A stretch of DNA of 64,000 bases, from contig QYPL01000020.1 in assembly GCA_007280515.1 (NCBI GenBank), positions 1 through 64,000 of the forward strand, given 5' to 3'. The translations under genes were made by a program, and so were the position numbers. Numbering within the stretch: position 1 is the first letter of the stretch; each line of letters opens with the position of its first letter. The notes under the pieces are model-generated. The model saw only the letters and a program-made list of their open reading frames with translations, did no database searches and was not told the origin of the DNA. This DNA is from Sediminibacterium sp. (lineage in GTDB: Bacteria > Bacteroidota > Bacteroidia > Chitinophagales > Chitinophagaceae). Of this stretch, positions 8,555 through 18,583 are shown one piece after another.

Positions 8555-9805
8555 TTATTTTTTTTTACGCTTAAAAAAACTAGGGGTATTTATACTTTTT
8601 ATGGGAGCTGCACTTATTTTAGGCGCTTCATTGGTTTTGAATAAAACTAGGGTAGATCCTACTACTAATGTTTTATCGGTCACACCTGCGTTATAAGTTT
8701 GCAAGTAATTTAACTGAATGCCTTCATTTTGACTAATCTCATATAAGCGCTCGCCCGCAACTACCAAATGTACCTTTTTATTTATTTCTTTTCTTTTGGG
8801 TACTAAATACAGAATCTGATCTTTAGCAACTAGGTCTGTTTCAGCTAAATCGTTATAGCTATAAAGTTTATATAAGGCTATATTATAAGTATTGGCAATA
8901 TCTAAAAATGAACTACCTACTGTTGCGTAAATAGCTAATAGTTGATTGGCTTTGAATTTTCCTTTAGGGTATTCAATTTTTAAAACAGTATTTTCTGTTC
9001 GGGTAATTAGGGAACTTGTATCTTTTTTAGAAAGGCTGTCTTTAGAAAACTCTATGGGTATACTACCAATTCTATTCATGGTATTGGGCGCAGTAATTTT
9101 TATAGCATCTGAGCTACTTATTCCTTTTACGCTAGAAAGCTGAATGGTATCTACTACATTTATTTTTATTTGACTTAGGGTATCTTCCGTTTTTTTAACT
9201 GAATCAGCTGCTATAATGGGCTCGATGGCTTTACGCGCTTCTACTTTTTTACTTGTATCTACTTTTAGAGTAGGGGTATCGTTGTCATAAATGCCAAGTT
9301 CAGGAAAATTAAATTGAGAAAGTTCGAAATCATTAATGACTTTAAGTAGTTTCTTAGGGTAATCCGAAGCAGTGGCATAACCTGCTTTTTTAAGCCCGTA
9401 AGCCCAAGCAGAGTCGTCTACCGGGTCAAGTTCAAATAATGGGGCGTAATTAGGTCTGGTTTTTAGAAAATTAGAATGATCAATAAAAGAAGTATTCGAA
9501 TTGGGGTAAACCCTGAAACATTCTTGCTTTGAATCATCATCCTGGTAAGTCGTTTCTCCTTTCCAGTCAGTTTTACATTTAATACCAAAATGATTTTTAA
9601 AATTTAAAGCCAAATTGCTTTCACCGCTATTGGATTCAATAATGCCTTGCGCTAAAGTAATAGAAGCCGGTATACCTGTGCGCTTCATTTCGCTCACAGC
9701 AATATCTTTAAACTGGTCAATATATATTAAGGTAGCCGTTTTCTGTGCTAGGGTGGTTAGGGGTAATGTAAAAAAGAAGACTAAAGCAAGCTTACTTATT
9801 TTCAT
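8555..9805 (-). CDS. Exported glucosaminidase with LysM domains
   Basis: A peptidoglycan hydrolase of 416 residues. A signal peptide (cleavage after TLA, about residue 20) is followed by a FlgJ-like glucosaminidase domain (about 25-165) with the catalytic Glu in LAQGIIESNSGESNLA. A Ser/Thr-rich linker then leads to two LysM modules (about 280-330 and 340-390), and the protein ends in a basic Lys/Arg tail. The likely role is periplasmic cell-wall turnover. Its start is 5 bases from the end of the O-methyltransferase gene upstream. Confidence 0.85.
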   Translation of the reverse strand: MKISKLALVFFFTLPLTTLAQKTATLIYIDQFKDIAVSEMKRTGIPASITLAQGIIESNSGESNLALNFKNHFGIKCKTDWKGETTYQDDDSKQECFRVYPNSNTSFIDHSNFLKTRPNYAPLFELDPVDDSAWAYGLKKAGYATASDYPKKLLKVINDFELSQFNFPELGIYDNDTPTLKVDTSKKVEARKAIEPIIAADSVKKTEDTLSQIKINVVDTIQLSSVKGISSSDAIKITAPNTMNRIGSIPIEFSKDSLSKKDTSSLITRTENTVLKIEYPKGKFKANQLLAIYATVGSSFLDIANTYNIALYKLYSYNDLAETDLVAKDQILYLVPKRKEINKKVHLVVAGERLYEISQNEGIQLNYLQTYNAGVTDKTLVVGSTLVLFKTNEAPKISAAPIKSINTPSFFKRKKK

Positions 9806-9809
9806 ACTA

Positions 9810-10448
9810 TTATTTTTTTCTGATTAAAGTTAAGCCATCTCTAATGGTTAACATCACTTGTTCAGTACTTGGGTCTGAAAGAACATGCTCGTTAAAAGCC
9901 TGAATGGCCTTAGCACTTTTACCTTTTATTGAGTCCTCTAACACCTCTCCATGAAAAAGTACATTGTCTACAATAATTATTCCTTTATCATTTAATAGGG
10001 GTAATACCAAATTATAGTAATCGATATAACTAGTTTTATCTGCATCAATAAATATAAGGTCCCATTTTTTATTTAGGGTTGGAATAATTTCTTTAGCAGC
10101 ACCTACATGCATGTACAGTTGTTTGGATCTAGGATTAATATCAAAAGCAGTTTGCGCTTTTTTTGCGTCTTCTTCTCTTAATTCAATAGTATGTAATTCT
10201 CCATTGTCGGTTAAACCCTCCGCTAAACATAAAGCACTAAAACCAATAAAGCTTCCAATTTCTAAAATATGGGTGGGCGATAACATTTTACTTATAAAGC
10301 TTAAGAAGCCTCCCTGGGTCCAACTACTTTGTAAATGGCCATGTTCATGGGTCGACAAAGTTTCCTCGTATAAGCTTTTTAGATAACTAGGAGTTACATT
10401 AGAATATGCTTGAGTATAGTTGTTCGCCAATGGGTTAATAAAATCCAT
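9810..10448 (-). CDS. O-methyltransferase (caffeoyl-CoA OMT-like)
   Basis: A class I SAM-dependent methyltransferase of 212 residues; the substrate is not predictable. Motif I is ILEIGSFIGFSALCLAEGL, followed by the acidic strand end LHTIELREEDAKKA and the metal-site region LIFIDADKTSYIDYY, typical of cation-dependent O-methyltransferases. I chose the ATG at 10448 (MDFINPLANNYT); the longer frame to 10631 would overlap the symporter coding sequence. It lies 11 bases after the symporter stop, in one minus-strand run. Confidence 0.85.
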   Translation of the reverse strand: MDFINPLANNYTQAYSNVTPSYLKSLYEETLSTHEHGHLQSSWTQGGFLSFISKMLSPTHILEIGSFIGFSALCLAEGLTDNGELHTIELREEDAKKAQTAFDINPRSKQLYMHVGAAKEIIPTLNKKWDLIFIDADKTSYIDYYNLVLPLLNDKGIIIVDNVLFHGEVLEDSIKGKSAKAIQAFNEHVLSDPSTEQVMLTIRDGLTLIRKK

Positions 10449-10459
10449 GGAACAAAGGT

Positions 10460-11914
10460 CTATTTTTTTTCTGTATTTGGCCTTGAAATTAACCAAAGAC
10501 CTATAAAGGTGAGTAGACCATTGATAATGAGTAGCTCTTGCCCAATTCTGAAGTTTCCAAATAGAAAGGCTTGGGCGTAATCTAGCAATAAACATAACAG
10601 AGGGGCTAGAAAACAAGGGATAAACGACCATTTGTCCACTAGTTTTCTTTTAGTAAGTATGCCAAAAGCAAATAAACCTAATAATGGGCCATAGGTATAA
10701 GAGGCAATTTTTAAAAGTAAATCAATAATACTTTTATTATCAATCCATTTAAACACTAGTACTATTATTAAAAACAAGAAGGCAAAACCTAAATGTACTC
10801 TTTGTCTAATTTTTTTCTTTTGAGCTTCATCCCAGTCTAAATTTCTTTGCATACCTAATAAGTCAATACAGAAACTAGAAGTTAAGGCGGTAATGGCTCC
10901 GTCGGCAGAAGGGAATAAAGCTGATATCAATGCTAAAATAAAAATAATAGAAATATAGGGAGGCATATGGTAAAGCGCAATACTTGGAAATAAGTCATCA
11001 CCGGTAGCCATAATATTATTTTGTGCAGCATATAAATTTAATAAACCCCCTAAGAATAAAAACAAACTAATCACCAATAACATAGTGAAACCAATGGTCA
11101 CCATATTTTTTTGGGCATCTTTCAAAGTCTTTACCGAAATATTTTTTTGCATCATTTCTTGGTCTAAGCCTGTCATGGTAAGTGTAATAAAGGCACCTCC
11201 TACAATTTGTTTTAAGAAAAAGGTTTTACTATTGACATCCGTATTAAAAACAGTCGCAATGCCTTTCACTTGCATAGCCTGCAATGCATCTGTTACCGAT
11301 AAATGTAAATTGCTTAAAATATAAATACTACATATGATTAACCCCATTAACATACCTGATGTTTGCAGGGTGTCGGTCCAAACAATGGTTTTTACACCTC
11401 CTTCATAAGTGTATAGTAAAATCATAATTAATATAACAAGGGTGGTGGCCCAAAAAGGTACACCCAAACTATCTAAAATAAATACTTGTAAAATTTTTAC
11501 CACTAAATAAAGCCGGGCGGTGGCGCCTAGTGTTCTTGATAAAACAAAAAAGGAGGCCCCGGTTTTATAGGCATTAAAACCCAATCTTTGCTCTAAATAA
11601 TGATAAATAGAAGTGAGGTTCAGTTTATAATAAATGGGTAATAAAACATAGGCGATAGTAAGGTATCCGATTAAATAACCAAGGGTAATTTGTAAATAAT
11701 GGAAGGCGTCTTTACCGACAGCGCCAGGAACACTTACAAAGGTAACACCGCTTAAAGAAGTGCCAATCATACCAAAGGCCACTAGCATCCAATTACTATT
11801 TTTATTACCTATAAAAAAAGACATATTGTTACTATTCTTTCCAGCAATCTTCGCCACTCCTAATAAGATACCAAAGTAGATGATTATAAAAATAAAAAGT
11901 AAACTAGCGCTCAT
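10460..11914 (-). CDS. Sodium:solute symporter family protein
   Basis: An inner-membrane permease of the SSS family, 484 residues with about 13 hydrophobic segments. Family features are the early YFGILLGVAKIAGKN segment, the FVSVPGAVGKDAFHYLQITLG region of the sodium/substrate core, and the later SALFPSADGAITALTSSFC helix. The substrate is unknown. I place the start at the ATG at 11914: the TTG at 11935 lies inside a TTACTTTG -7-like box and would be part of the promoter. It is the first gene of a run symporter, O-methyltransferase, glucosaminidase, hpt. Confidence 0.85.
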   Translation of the reverse strand: MSASLLFIFIIIYFGILLGVAKIAGKNSNNMSFFIGNKNSNWMLVAFGMIGTSLSGVTFVSVPGAVGKDAFHYLQITLGYLIGYLTIAYVLLPIYYKLNLTSIYHYLEQRLGFNAYKTGASFFVLSRTLGATARLYLVVKILQVFILDSLGVPFWATTLVILIMILLYTYEGGVKTIVWTDTLQTSGMLMGLIICSIYILSNLHLSVTDALQAMQVKGIATVFNTDVNSKTFFLKQIVGGAFITLTMTGLDQEMMQKNISVKTLKDAQKNMVTIGFTMLLVISLFLFLGGLLNLYAAQNNIMATGDDLFPSIALYHMPPYISIIFILALISALFPSADGAITALTSSFCIDLLGMQRNLDWDEAQKKKIRQRVHLGFAFLFLIIVLVFKWIDNKSIIDLLLKIASYTYGPLLGLFAFGILTKRKLVDKWSFIPCFLAPLLCLLLDYAQAFLFGNFRIGQELLIINGLLTFIGLWLISRPNTEKK

Positions 11915-12000
11915 AGACAGGGTTTGAGTGGGCAAAGTAATAAGAATCTTTGAAATAATTAGCTAAATTGTATCTATATTCAAGTTAAAAATTAGTTTTT

Positions 12001-12540
12001 ATGAAAATCAAGTCCCTTACTGTTTTCTGCGGTTCAAAATCTGGGAAGAACACTAGTTTTTTGACAGCCGCAACTGCATTAGGTAATCTCTTAGCTCAAG
12101 AAAATATTGAATTAGTGTATGGGGGAGGAAATAAAGGTTTAATGGGTGCCTTAGCCAATGGATGTCTTGACCAAGGTGGAAAAGTTATAGGTATTATGCC
12201 CAAATTATTATTAGAATGGGAGGCGCAACATACTGGACTTACTGAATTAATTATAACGGAGACGATGCATGAGCGAAAAAAAATACTTTATGAAAAAGGA
12301 GATGCCGCCTTAGTACTTCCTGGTGGTATGGGCACATTAGATGAATTATTTGAAATGCTCACTTGGAATAATTTAAAAATACATAGTATGAAAGTATTCA
12401 TACTTAATATTGATGGGTATTATGATTTCCTTATCCATCTTTTAGATAAAATGGATACAGAGGGCTTTATGTATGACAATTGGAAAGAAAGAATAATTGT
12501 TTGTACCTCTGTGGAGGCGCTTAAGCTTCATCTTTCTTAA
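12001..12540 (+). CDS. LOG family protein (TIGR00730 Rossmann fold)
   Basis: A 179-residue nucleotide-hydrolase-like protein. The signature PGGMGTLDELFEMLTW matches the PGGxGTxxE motif of LOG proteins, which release free bases from nucleoside monophosphates (cytokinin activation in plants). An earlier GGGNKGLMGALANGCLDQGG is the phosphate-binding part. In bacteria the physiological substrate is often unclear. It is a monocistronic gene between two minus-strand groups. Confidence 0.85.
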   Translation: MKIKSLTVFCGSKSGKNTSFLTAATALGNLLAQENIELVYGGGNKGLMGALANGCLDQGGKVIGIMPKLLLEWEAQHTGLTELIITETMHERKKILYEKGDAALVLPGGMGTLDELFEMLTWNNLKIHSMKVFILNIDGYYDFLIHLLDKMDTEGFMYDNWKERIIVCTSVEALKLHLS

Positions 12541-12565
12541 CTTAAGTTTTTACTATCTTAATTCT

Positions 12566-13186
12566 CTATTTTTTTAATCCGCTTTTTTTTCTAAAAATAG
12601 GGAAACCCGCACCTGCTCTAATGATGGGTTGGGCCCTTGTTTGACCAATTCGGTAGGGAGATTGCGCTGCGTTTAATAAGTCTATCATTACAGAAAAATA
12701 AGACATACCATTTGCATTATGTGTGCCATAACCAATGCCACCTAATAAACTAGTGGCACCATAACTTGTACTAGCTTTTACACCATTACTATAATTATTG
12801 GCAGAAGTCCAAGTTCTATTGTATTCTGGTTGTATTTGAACAAAGAATTGTTCAACAGGCCATACTCTAGCAAATACACCCGCACCTAATTGAAAGTTTT
12901 TAATTTTTTCATTTGAGCCTAATGAAATACTAAAAGAAGAATAGTAGATATTGGCAATAATACCTGCGTCAATGTATTTATTATAGCTTTTTAAAATCTC
13001 AGGATTAAGACCGAATTGAAAAGAGTTCATTCCTACACCTAGTAATAAACCCCCACCAAATAAAATAGGCTTTTCTTCTTCCAATACTTTTTGAGTTTGA
13101 ATAATATTTTGAGCTTGGGCTAAATGGCTAGTAAAAGCAAAACTTAGTATAAGAAGGGAAACAAGTAGTATAAAAGATTTTTTCAT
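12566..13186 (-). CDS. Exported beta-barrel-like protein of unknown function
   Basis: A 206-residue protein with a signal peptide (cleavage after AQA, about residue 25). The rest alternates hydrophobic and polar residues with many aromatic and glycine positions (for example GAGVFARVWPVEQFFVQIQP), as in small outer-membrane beta barrels. I do not recognise a specific family. It is the last gene of a minus-strand run, 16 bases after the FAD oxidase stop; cotranscription does not give a function. Confidence 0.6.
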   Translation of the reverse strand: MKKSFILLVSLLILSFAFTSHLAQAQNIIQTQKVLEEEKPILFGGGLLLGVGMNSFQFGLNPEILKSYNKYIDAGIIANIYYSSFSISLGSNEKIKNFQLGAGVFARVWPVEQFFVQIQPEYNRTWTSANNYSNGVKASTSYGATSLLGGIGYGTHNANGMSYFSVMIDLLNAAQSPYRIGQTRAQPIIRAGAGFPIFRKKSGLKK

Positions 13187-13202
13187 AAGGAGAATAGCCC
13201 TC

Positions 13203-14609
13203 TTATTTTTTTACATCAAAAATTTTACCAGCATTTAAAATATTATTAGGATCAAATAATCTCTTAATACCCTTCATTAATTCCATCGTTACATTGTCAA
13301 ACATAATGGGCATAAAAGATTTTTGGATAATACCAATGCCATGTTCTCCACTAATAGTACCCCCAAGAGATTTTATCAATTCGAAAATTTTAGTAAGGAT
13401 GGTTTGTATCTCTTCATTTTCATAACTCTTTTTGTACTTAGGATGGTTAATTCTAATATGCAAGTTTCCATCTCCTGCATGACCATAAGAAACAACTTTG
13501 AATCCATTTTCAAGGGCCAATGCTCTGACTCCTTTTATTAATTTGGGTAATTCAGCTCTGGGTACCACCGTATCTTCTTCAATGGTATAACCTGCTGCTA
13601 CAGAGGCTTCACTTGCCTTTCTGCGTATTTTCCAAAGTTCATTTTTTTGTTGGGCATCATCGGCAAAATACAATTCACCCACTTCATAGTTGGCTAAGAC
13701 TGCAGCAATGGCTTCCATGTCTTTCATCAATACATCTAGATCATTGCCATCCACTTCAATAATTAAATGCGCTTCTAAGCCTTCCGTAATGGGAATGGCT
13801 GTGCTTTCACATAATTTACTAGCTAATTTTATAGATTCAATTTCCATAAGCTCCATGGCACTAGGCGTAATACCTGCTCTAAATATGGCACTCACTGCTT
13901 CACTTGCTTTTTCCACACTATTAAAAGGAGCAAGCATTAATAAATCAAATTTTGGATGCGGAATTAATCTTAAAACAATTTTAGTAACAATACCCAAGGT
14001 ACCCTCACTACCTACTATTAACTGAGTTAAATTATATCCTGTTGCATTTTTTAAAACATTGGAACCTGTCCATATAATTTCACCAGTAGGTAAAACTATT
14101 TCTAAGTTTAAAACATAATCCTTCACAACACCATATTTCACCGCCTTAGGCCCTCCGGAATTTTCAGAAATATTACCACCAATAAAACAACTTCCTTTAC
14201 TGGCAGGGTCGGGAGGATAGAACAAACCTTTTTCTTTGACTATATTTTGTAAAACTTCAGTGATGACTCCAGGCTCGGTGGTGACTTGTAAATTTCTTTC
14301 ATCAATTTCTACAATGGAATTAAAACGTTCCATAGAAATAAGCAAACCGCCCAAATGAGGTAGAGCGCCACCTGTAAGTCCAGTGCCAGCACCCCTCGGT
14401 GTGACAGGAATTAAATGTTGGTTACAAAGTATTAATAATTTTGAGATTTCTTCAGCAGTTCTTGGCTTTACTACTACCTGTGGTGCGTAATGTAATTTTT
14501 CCGTTTCATCACTGCCGTATTTAGCAAAGCTTTCTTCGTCTGTAAAAAAGTAAGTAGCCCCTACAATAGACTTTATTTCTTCTAATAGGGAAAGGGTAAT
14601 ATTATTCAT
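13203..14609 (-). CDS. FAD-binding oxidase (GlcD/D-lactate dehydrogenase family)
   Basis: A flavoprotein of 468 residues that oxidises a 2-hydroxy acid such as glycolate or D-lactate. The N-terminal PCMH FAD-binding domain shows VTPRGAGTGLTGGALP and IGGNISENSGGPKAVKYG. The C-terminal cap carries SYGHAGDGNLHIRI and SGEHGIGI, the usual histidine-containing active-site strings. I chose the ATG at 14609; the TTG at 14618 overlaps a possible -7 box. The iron-sulfur partner GlcF is not adjacent, so it may act alone like D-lactate dehydrogenase. Confidence 0.85.
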   Translation of the reverse strand: MNNITLSLLEEIKSIVGATYFFTDEESFAKYGSDETEKLHYAPQVVVKPRTAEEISKLLILCNQHLIPVTPRGAGTGLTGGALPHLGGLLISMERFNSIVEIDERNLQVTTEPGVITEVLQNIVKEKGLFYPPDPASKGSCFIGGNISENSGGPKAVKYGVVKDYVLNLEIVLPTGEIIWTGSNVLKNATGYNLTQLIVGSEGTLGIVTKIVLRLIPHPKFDLLMLAPFNSVEKASEAVSAIFRAGITPSAMELMEIESIKLASKLCESTAIPITEGLEAHLIIEVDGNDLDVLMKDMEAIAAVLANYEVGELYFADDAQQKNELWKIRRKASEASVAAGYTIEEDTVVPRAELPKLIKGVRALALENGFKVVSYGHAGDGNLHIRINHPKYKKSYENEEIQTILTKIFELIKSLGGTISGEHGIGIIQKSFMPIMFDNVTMELMKGIKRLFDPNNILNAGKIFDVKK

Positions 14610-14638
14610 ACCAGTCAAATAATTTTTAAATGGGGTAT

Positions 14639-15274
14639 TTAAAAAAGTCCATAAAGCATACCATCCACTTTGCTTATAATTTCGCCTAAATCTTCTTCTG
14701 ATTCGCCAAATTTATTTTTATCGCAGTCAATAATTAAAATAGGACCTTCTTTATAGCCATCCACCCATTTATTGTAGTACTCGTTTAATTTTTTTAAATA
14801 ATCTAAACGAATGTTTTCTTCATATTCTCTACCTCTTTTTTGAATTTGAGATACCAAGGTAGGTACAGAGGCTTTTAGGTAAATGAGTAAGTCTGGAGGT
14901 TGTACCATTGTTTTAATGGTGCTAAAAAATCCAAAATAGTTATCGAAATCTCTTTTGCTCATTAGGCCCATTTCGTGCAAGTTGGGTGCAAAAATATTTG
15001 CATCTTCATAAATGGTTCTATCTTGAATGACTGTTTCAGTTCCTCTTTGAATTTCTAAAATTTGGTTCAATCGGCCATGTAAAAAATAAATTTGGAGGTT
15101 AAAACTCCAACGCGTCATGTCGTCATAAAAATCCATCAAGTAGGGGTTATGGTCTACGTCCTCAAACTGAGGAATCCAACGATAATGCTTACTTAACATT
15201 TCAGTCAAGGTAGTTTTACCCGCTCCAATGTTTCCTGCAACTGCAACGTGTTTTGGTTTTTTAGCTTTTGCCAT
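14639..15274 (-). CDS. Deoxynucleoside kinase
   Basis: A nucleotide salvage kinase of 211 residues that phosphorylates a deoxynucleoside with ATP. The P-loop GNIGAGKTTL begins at about residue 15, and the DR(S/T)-type motif QDRTIYEDANIF is intact, with an RGREYEE lid region later. These fit the dCK/dGK-like family common in Bacteroidota. The base specificity cannot be read from the sequence. It sits between trpS and the FAD oxidase on the same strand. Confidence 0.87.
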   Translation of the reverse strand: MAKAKKPKHVAVAGNIGAGKTTLTEMLSKHYRWIPQFEDVDHNPYLMDFYDDMTRWSFNLQIYFLHGRLNQILEIQRGTETVIQDRTIYEDANIFAPNLHEMGLMSKRDFDNYFGFFSTIKTMVQPPDLLIYLKASVPTLVSQIQKRGREYEENIRLDYLKKLNEYYNKWVDGYKEGPILIIDCDKNKFGESEEDLGEIISKVDGMLYGLF

Positions 15275-15337
15275 GGTCGTGAAAATACAAAATAGTTTAG
15301 TACTATCTAATCTTTGTTGATAATTAATTTGTCTTGT

Positions 15338-16348
15338 TTAATAATCCATCCCAACGGCCTTTCTTACAATGGACAAGGTATCAGTGGCACTTGCTCTGGC
15401 TTTATCTGCCCCTTGTCTAATGATCTTTATAAGTAATTCTTTGTTGTTTTGTAAATCAAGCGCCTGATTACGAATAGGTTGAATAAATCTAACCATATCC
15501 TCGGCCAATTGCTTTTTCATATCTCCGTATCTTATGATACAATTCCCCTCACTGCTATTATTGAAATCATCTTCAAATTTTTTCACTGTATCGCTACTAC
15601 TGACTAATTTCATTAAGGTAAATAGGTTCTCAATATAATCGGGCTTCACTGAATTAGGTGTAAGGGGCCCTTGATCGGTTTTGGCTTTTTTAATTTTATT
15701 TCGAATGGTTTCGTCTTCGTCTGCTAAAAACAAAGTGGTGTTTTGGTTTTCGCTCTTACTCATTTTCCCATTGCCATCAAGGCCCAATATTTTTACCAGT
15801 TCGCTATTATAATTAAAGGCATAAGGTAAAGGAAAGGTTTCACCGTATCTGTAATTAAAACGTTCTGCAAAATTACGGGCCATTTCTAAATTTTGTTCTT
15901 GGTCCTTGCCCACTGGCACTTTCACTGCACGGTGTATTAAAATATCAGCTGCTTGTAAAACAGGGTAGGTAAGTAGTCCTGCATTCACATTTTCGGGTTG
16001 CATGCGCACTTTGTCTTTAAAAGAGGTAGTCTTTTCTAATTCTCCTTTATAAGCCAACATATTTAAATACAAATATAATTCTGCAATTTCAGGAACATCG
16101 CTTTGTACATATAAAGACACTTTTTCTGGGTCTAGTCCACAAGCAATATTTTCAGCCACTACTCTTAGTACACTTTCTTTCAAAGTTTTGGTATCGGGAT
16201 GGGTGGTTAAGCTATGCCAGTTGGCTACGAAAAAGTAACAGTTGTATTCATCTTGCATACGTACATAATTACGCATAGCGCCAAAATAATTGCCTAGGTG
16301 CAAGAAGCCTGTAGGCCTAATTCCGCTTAATACAATTTCCTTTTTCAT
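15338..16348 (-). CDS. trpS: Tryptophan--tRNA ligase
   Basis: A class I aminoacyl-tRNA synthetase of 336 residues that charges tRNA-Trp. The HIGH-equivalent TGFLHLGN is at about 13-20, and the KMSKS motif is exact in GKMSKSENQN. I chose the ATG at 16348 (MKKEIVLSGIRPTG), which places the first strand at the canonical position; the frame to 16390 adds residues unlike the family. A TATCTTCG box lies 7 bases before this start. It is divergent from recG. Confidence 0.94.
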   Translation of the reverse strand: MKKEIVLSGIRPTGFLHLGNYFGAMRNYVRMQDEYNCYFFVANWHSLTTHPDTKTLKESVLRVVAENIACGLDPEKVSLYVQSDVPEIAELYLYLNMLAYKGELEKTTSFKDKVRMQPENVNAGLLTYPVLQAADILIHRAVKVPVGKDQEQNLEMARNFAERFNYRYGETFPLPYAFNYNSELVKILGLDGNGKMSKSENQNTTLFLADEDETIRNKIKKAKTDQGPLTPNSVKPDYIENLFTLMKLVSSSDTVKKFEDDFNNSSEGNCIIRYGDMKKQLAEDMVRFIQPIRNQALDLQNNKELLIKIIRQGADKARASATDTLSIVRKAVGMDY

Positions 16349-16429
16349 AGAACTGCGAAGATAATGAATCAGGAACCCATTTTTTGCCATCTTTTTGGGA
16401 TATTTGTACAGAATTTAAAAATATTTAGT

Positions 16430-18532
16430 TTGTCAACAGCTTCTCTTTTATCTAATCCCATTGAATACCTTAAAGGGGTGGGCCCTTTGAGGGCTGATAT
16501 GCTTAAAAAAGAGCTGAGTTTATTCACTTTTAACGACCTACTGCATCATTTTCCGTTTAGGCATATCGATAAAACCAAGGTGAATACCATTGCCTCCATT
16601 ACGCCCGATATGGATTTTATACAAATAAAAGGGGTCTTACAAGGCATTGATATTATTGGTGTAAAAAGGTCGAAACGCTTGGTGACTCAATTAAAGGATG
16701 AAACGGGCAGTATTGAACTGGCCTGGTTTCAAGGAATAACCTGGGTGCAGAAAAATATAATAGAGGGCCAGGCTTATTTAGTATTTGGAAGGGTAAGTTT
16801 TTTTAATGGTAAGCCTCAAATGGTGCATCCTGAAATTGAACCTTATGTGGCAAGTACGATGGCGCAAAAATCTTTATTAGAACCAGTTTATTCTACCACC
16901 GAAAAATTAAAGGCGCGCGGACTCAATGCCAAACAAATTGGCAAACTCACGCAAACTTTATTTCAACAAATAAGTGATAGAGATGTACCCGAAAATTTAC
17001 CTAAACATTTATTAGCAAACAGAATGGGCAGATGGGAGGCCTATAGACAAATACATTTTCCCACCTCACAAGCGCATTATAAAAAAGCAGTAGACCGACT
17101 TATTTTTGAAGAATTATTTATAGCACAAGTAAGACTTAATTTAATAAAAATAGATAGACATAAAAATAGCAAGGGGCAATTGTTTGAAAAAGTAGGTACT
17201 TATTTTAATACTTTTTACAGCAAACACTTGCCTTTTGAATTAACAGGGGCGCAAAAAAGAGTCATCAAAGAAATTAGACAAGATGTTGGCAAAGGTTATC
17301 AAATGAATAGACTCCTGCAAGGTGATGTAGGTAGTGGAAAAACCATGATTGCACTACTTGCTATGTTAATTGCTGCTGACAATGGTTTTCAAAGTTGTTT
17401 AATGGCACCTACCGAAATTTTAGCAGGGCAGCATTATGAGAGTTTAAAGGAATTGTTAAAAGAAATGCCCATTGAAATTGCATTATTAACGGGTAGTACT
17501 AAAATTGGAGAGCGTAGAAGAATTTTAAAAGGATTGTTAGAAGACGATATACATTTTGTAGTAGGTACACACGCTATAATAGAGGATATAGTTCAGTTTA
17601 AAAATTTAGGATTAGCAGTGATTGATGAGCAGCACCGATTTGGCGTGGCACAAAGAGCAAGGCTTTGGAAAAAATCAACTATACCTCCGCATGTATTAGT
17701 CATGACGGCAACACCTATTCCTAGAACATTAGCCATGACGGCTTTTGGCGATTTAGATTACAGTGTAATGGATGAACTACCACCCGGTAGACAACCTATT
17801 AAAACAGTACACCGTTATGAAACATCAAGGGCCAGTGTCATGGATTTTGTTAAAACAGAAATTATAAAAGGAAGACAGGCTTATTATGTATACCCCTTAA
17901 TTGAAGAAAGTGAAAAATTAAGTTTTGAAGATTTAATGCAGGGCTATGAACAAGTGAAAAGTTTTTTTCCAGAACCTACTTATAAAATTAGCATGGTGCA
18001 TGGAAGACAAAGCAGTGTAGAAAAGCAAACCAATATGCACCGCTTTAAAACGGGGGACACACAAATATTAGTGGGCACCACAGTCATTGAAGTAGGGGTG
18101 AATGTGCCCAATGCAAGTGTGATGGTCATAGAGAGTGCGGAAAAATTTGGCTTATCACAATTGCATCAATTAAGAGGAAGAGTAGGTAGAGGTAAAGAAC
18201 AGAGTTATTGTATTTTATTAAGTAGTGTAAAAGCAGGTAGAGAGGCGAAGGAAAGATTAAAAATAATGTGTACTACCAACGATGGTTTTGTAATTGCTGA
18301 AAAAGATTTAGAATTGAGAGGCCCTGGAGATATTGATGGTACAAGACAAAGCGGTGCTTTGAACTTTAAATTAGCCAATATTATTAATGATAAAAAAGCA
18401 TTGGAAGAAGCAAGAATAGCGGCTTTCGAGCTATGCGAAAAGGATCCTACCCTTCAACTGCCTGAAAATGCAGTGGTTAGGAGTTTTTTAATAAGTCAAA
18501 AAAGCAAAATTGGCTGGGGTAAGATCGCCTAA
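16430..18532 (+). CDS. recG: ATP-dependent DNA helicase RecG
   Basis: RecG remodels stalled forks and Holliday junctions. The wedge/OB domain is N-terminal (LKDETGSIELAWFQG), then come the helicase motifs: Walker A GDVGSGKT (about 298-305), DEQHRFG (about 399), TATPIPRTL and the motif VI region QLRGRVGRGKEQSYC. The start is uncertain. TTG at 16430 gives 700 residues beginning MSTASLLSNPIEYLKGVGP. An ATG at 16364 would add 22 residues but lies upstream of a GATATTTG box at 16399-16406 and crowds the trpS promoter. I prefer the TTG. Confidence 0.9.
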   Translation: MSTASLLSNPIEYLKGVGPLRADMLKKELSLFTFNDLLHHFPFRHIDKTKVNTIASITPDMDFIQIKGVLQGIDIIGVKRSKRLVTQLKDETGSIELAWFQGITWVQKNIIEGQAYLVFGRVSFFNGKPQMVHPEIEPYVASTMAQKSLLEPVYSTTEKLKARGLNAKQIGKLTQTLFQQISDRDVPENLPKHLLANRMGRWEAYRQIHFPTSQAHYKKAVDRLIFEELFIAQVRLNLIKIDRHKNSKGQLFEKVGTYFNTFYSKHLPFELTGAQKRVIKEIRQDVGKGYQMNRLLQGDVGSGKTMIALLAMLIAADNGFQSCLMAPTEILAGQHYESLKELLKEMPIEIALLTGSTKIGERRRILKGLLEDDIHFVVGTHAIIEDIVQFKNLGLAVIDEQHRFGVAQRARLWKKSTIPPHVLVMTATPIPRTLAMTAFGDLDYSVMDELPPGRQPIKTVHRYETSRASVMDFVKTEIIKGRQAYYVYPLIEESEKLSFEDLMQGYEQVKSFFPEPTYKISMVHGRQSSVEKQTNMHRFKTGDTQILVGTTVIEVGVNVPNASVMVIESAEKFGLSQLHQLRGRVGRGKEQSYCILLSSVKAGREAKERLKIMCTTNDGFVIAEKDLELRGPGDIDGTRQSGALNFKLANIINDKKALEEARIAAFELCEKDPTLQLPENAVVRSFLISQKSKIGWGKIA

Positions 18533-18583
18533 AGGATTCATTTTTTAATTAACTTGCCCTTATTAATTAATAAAGTTTTTATT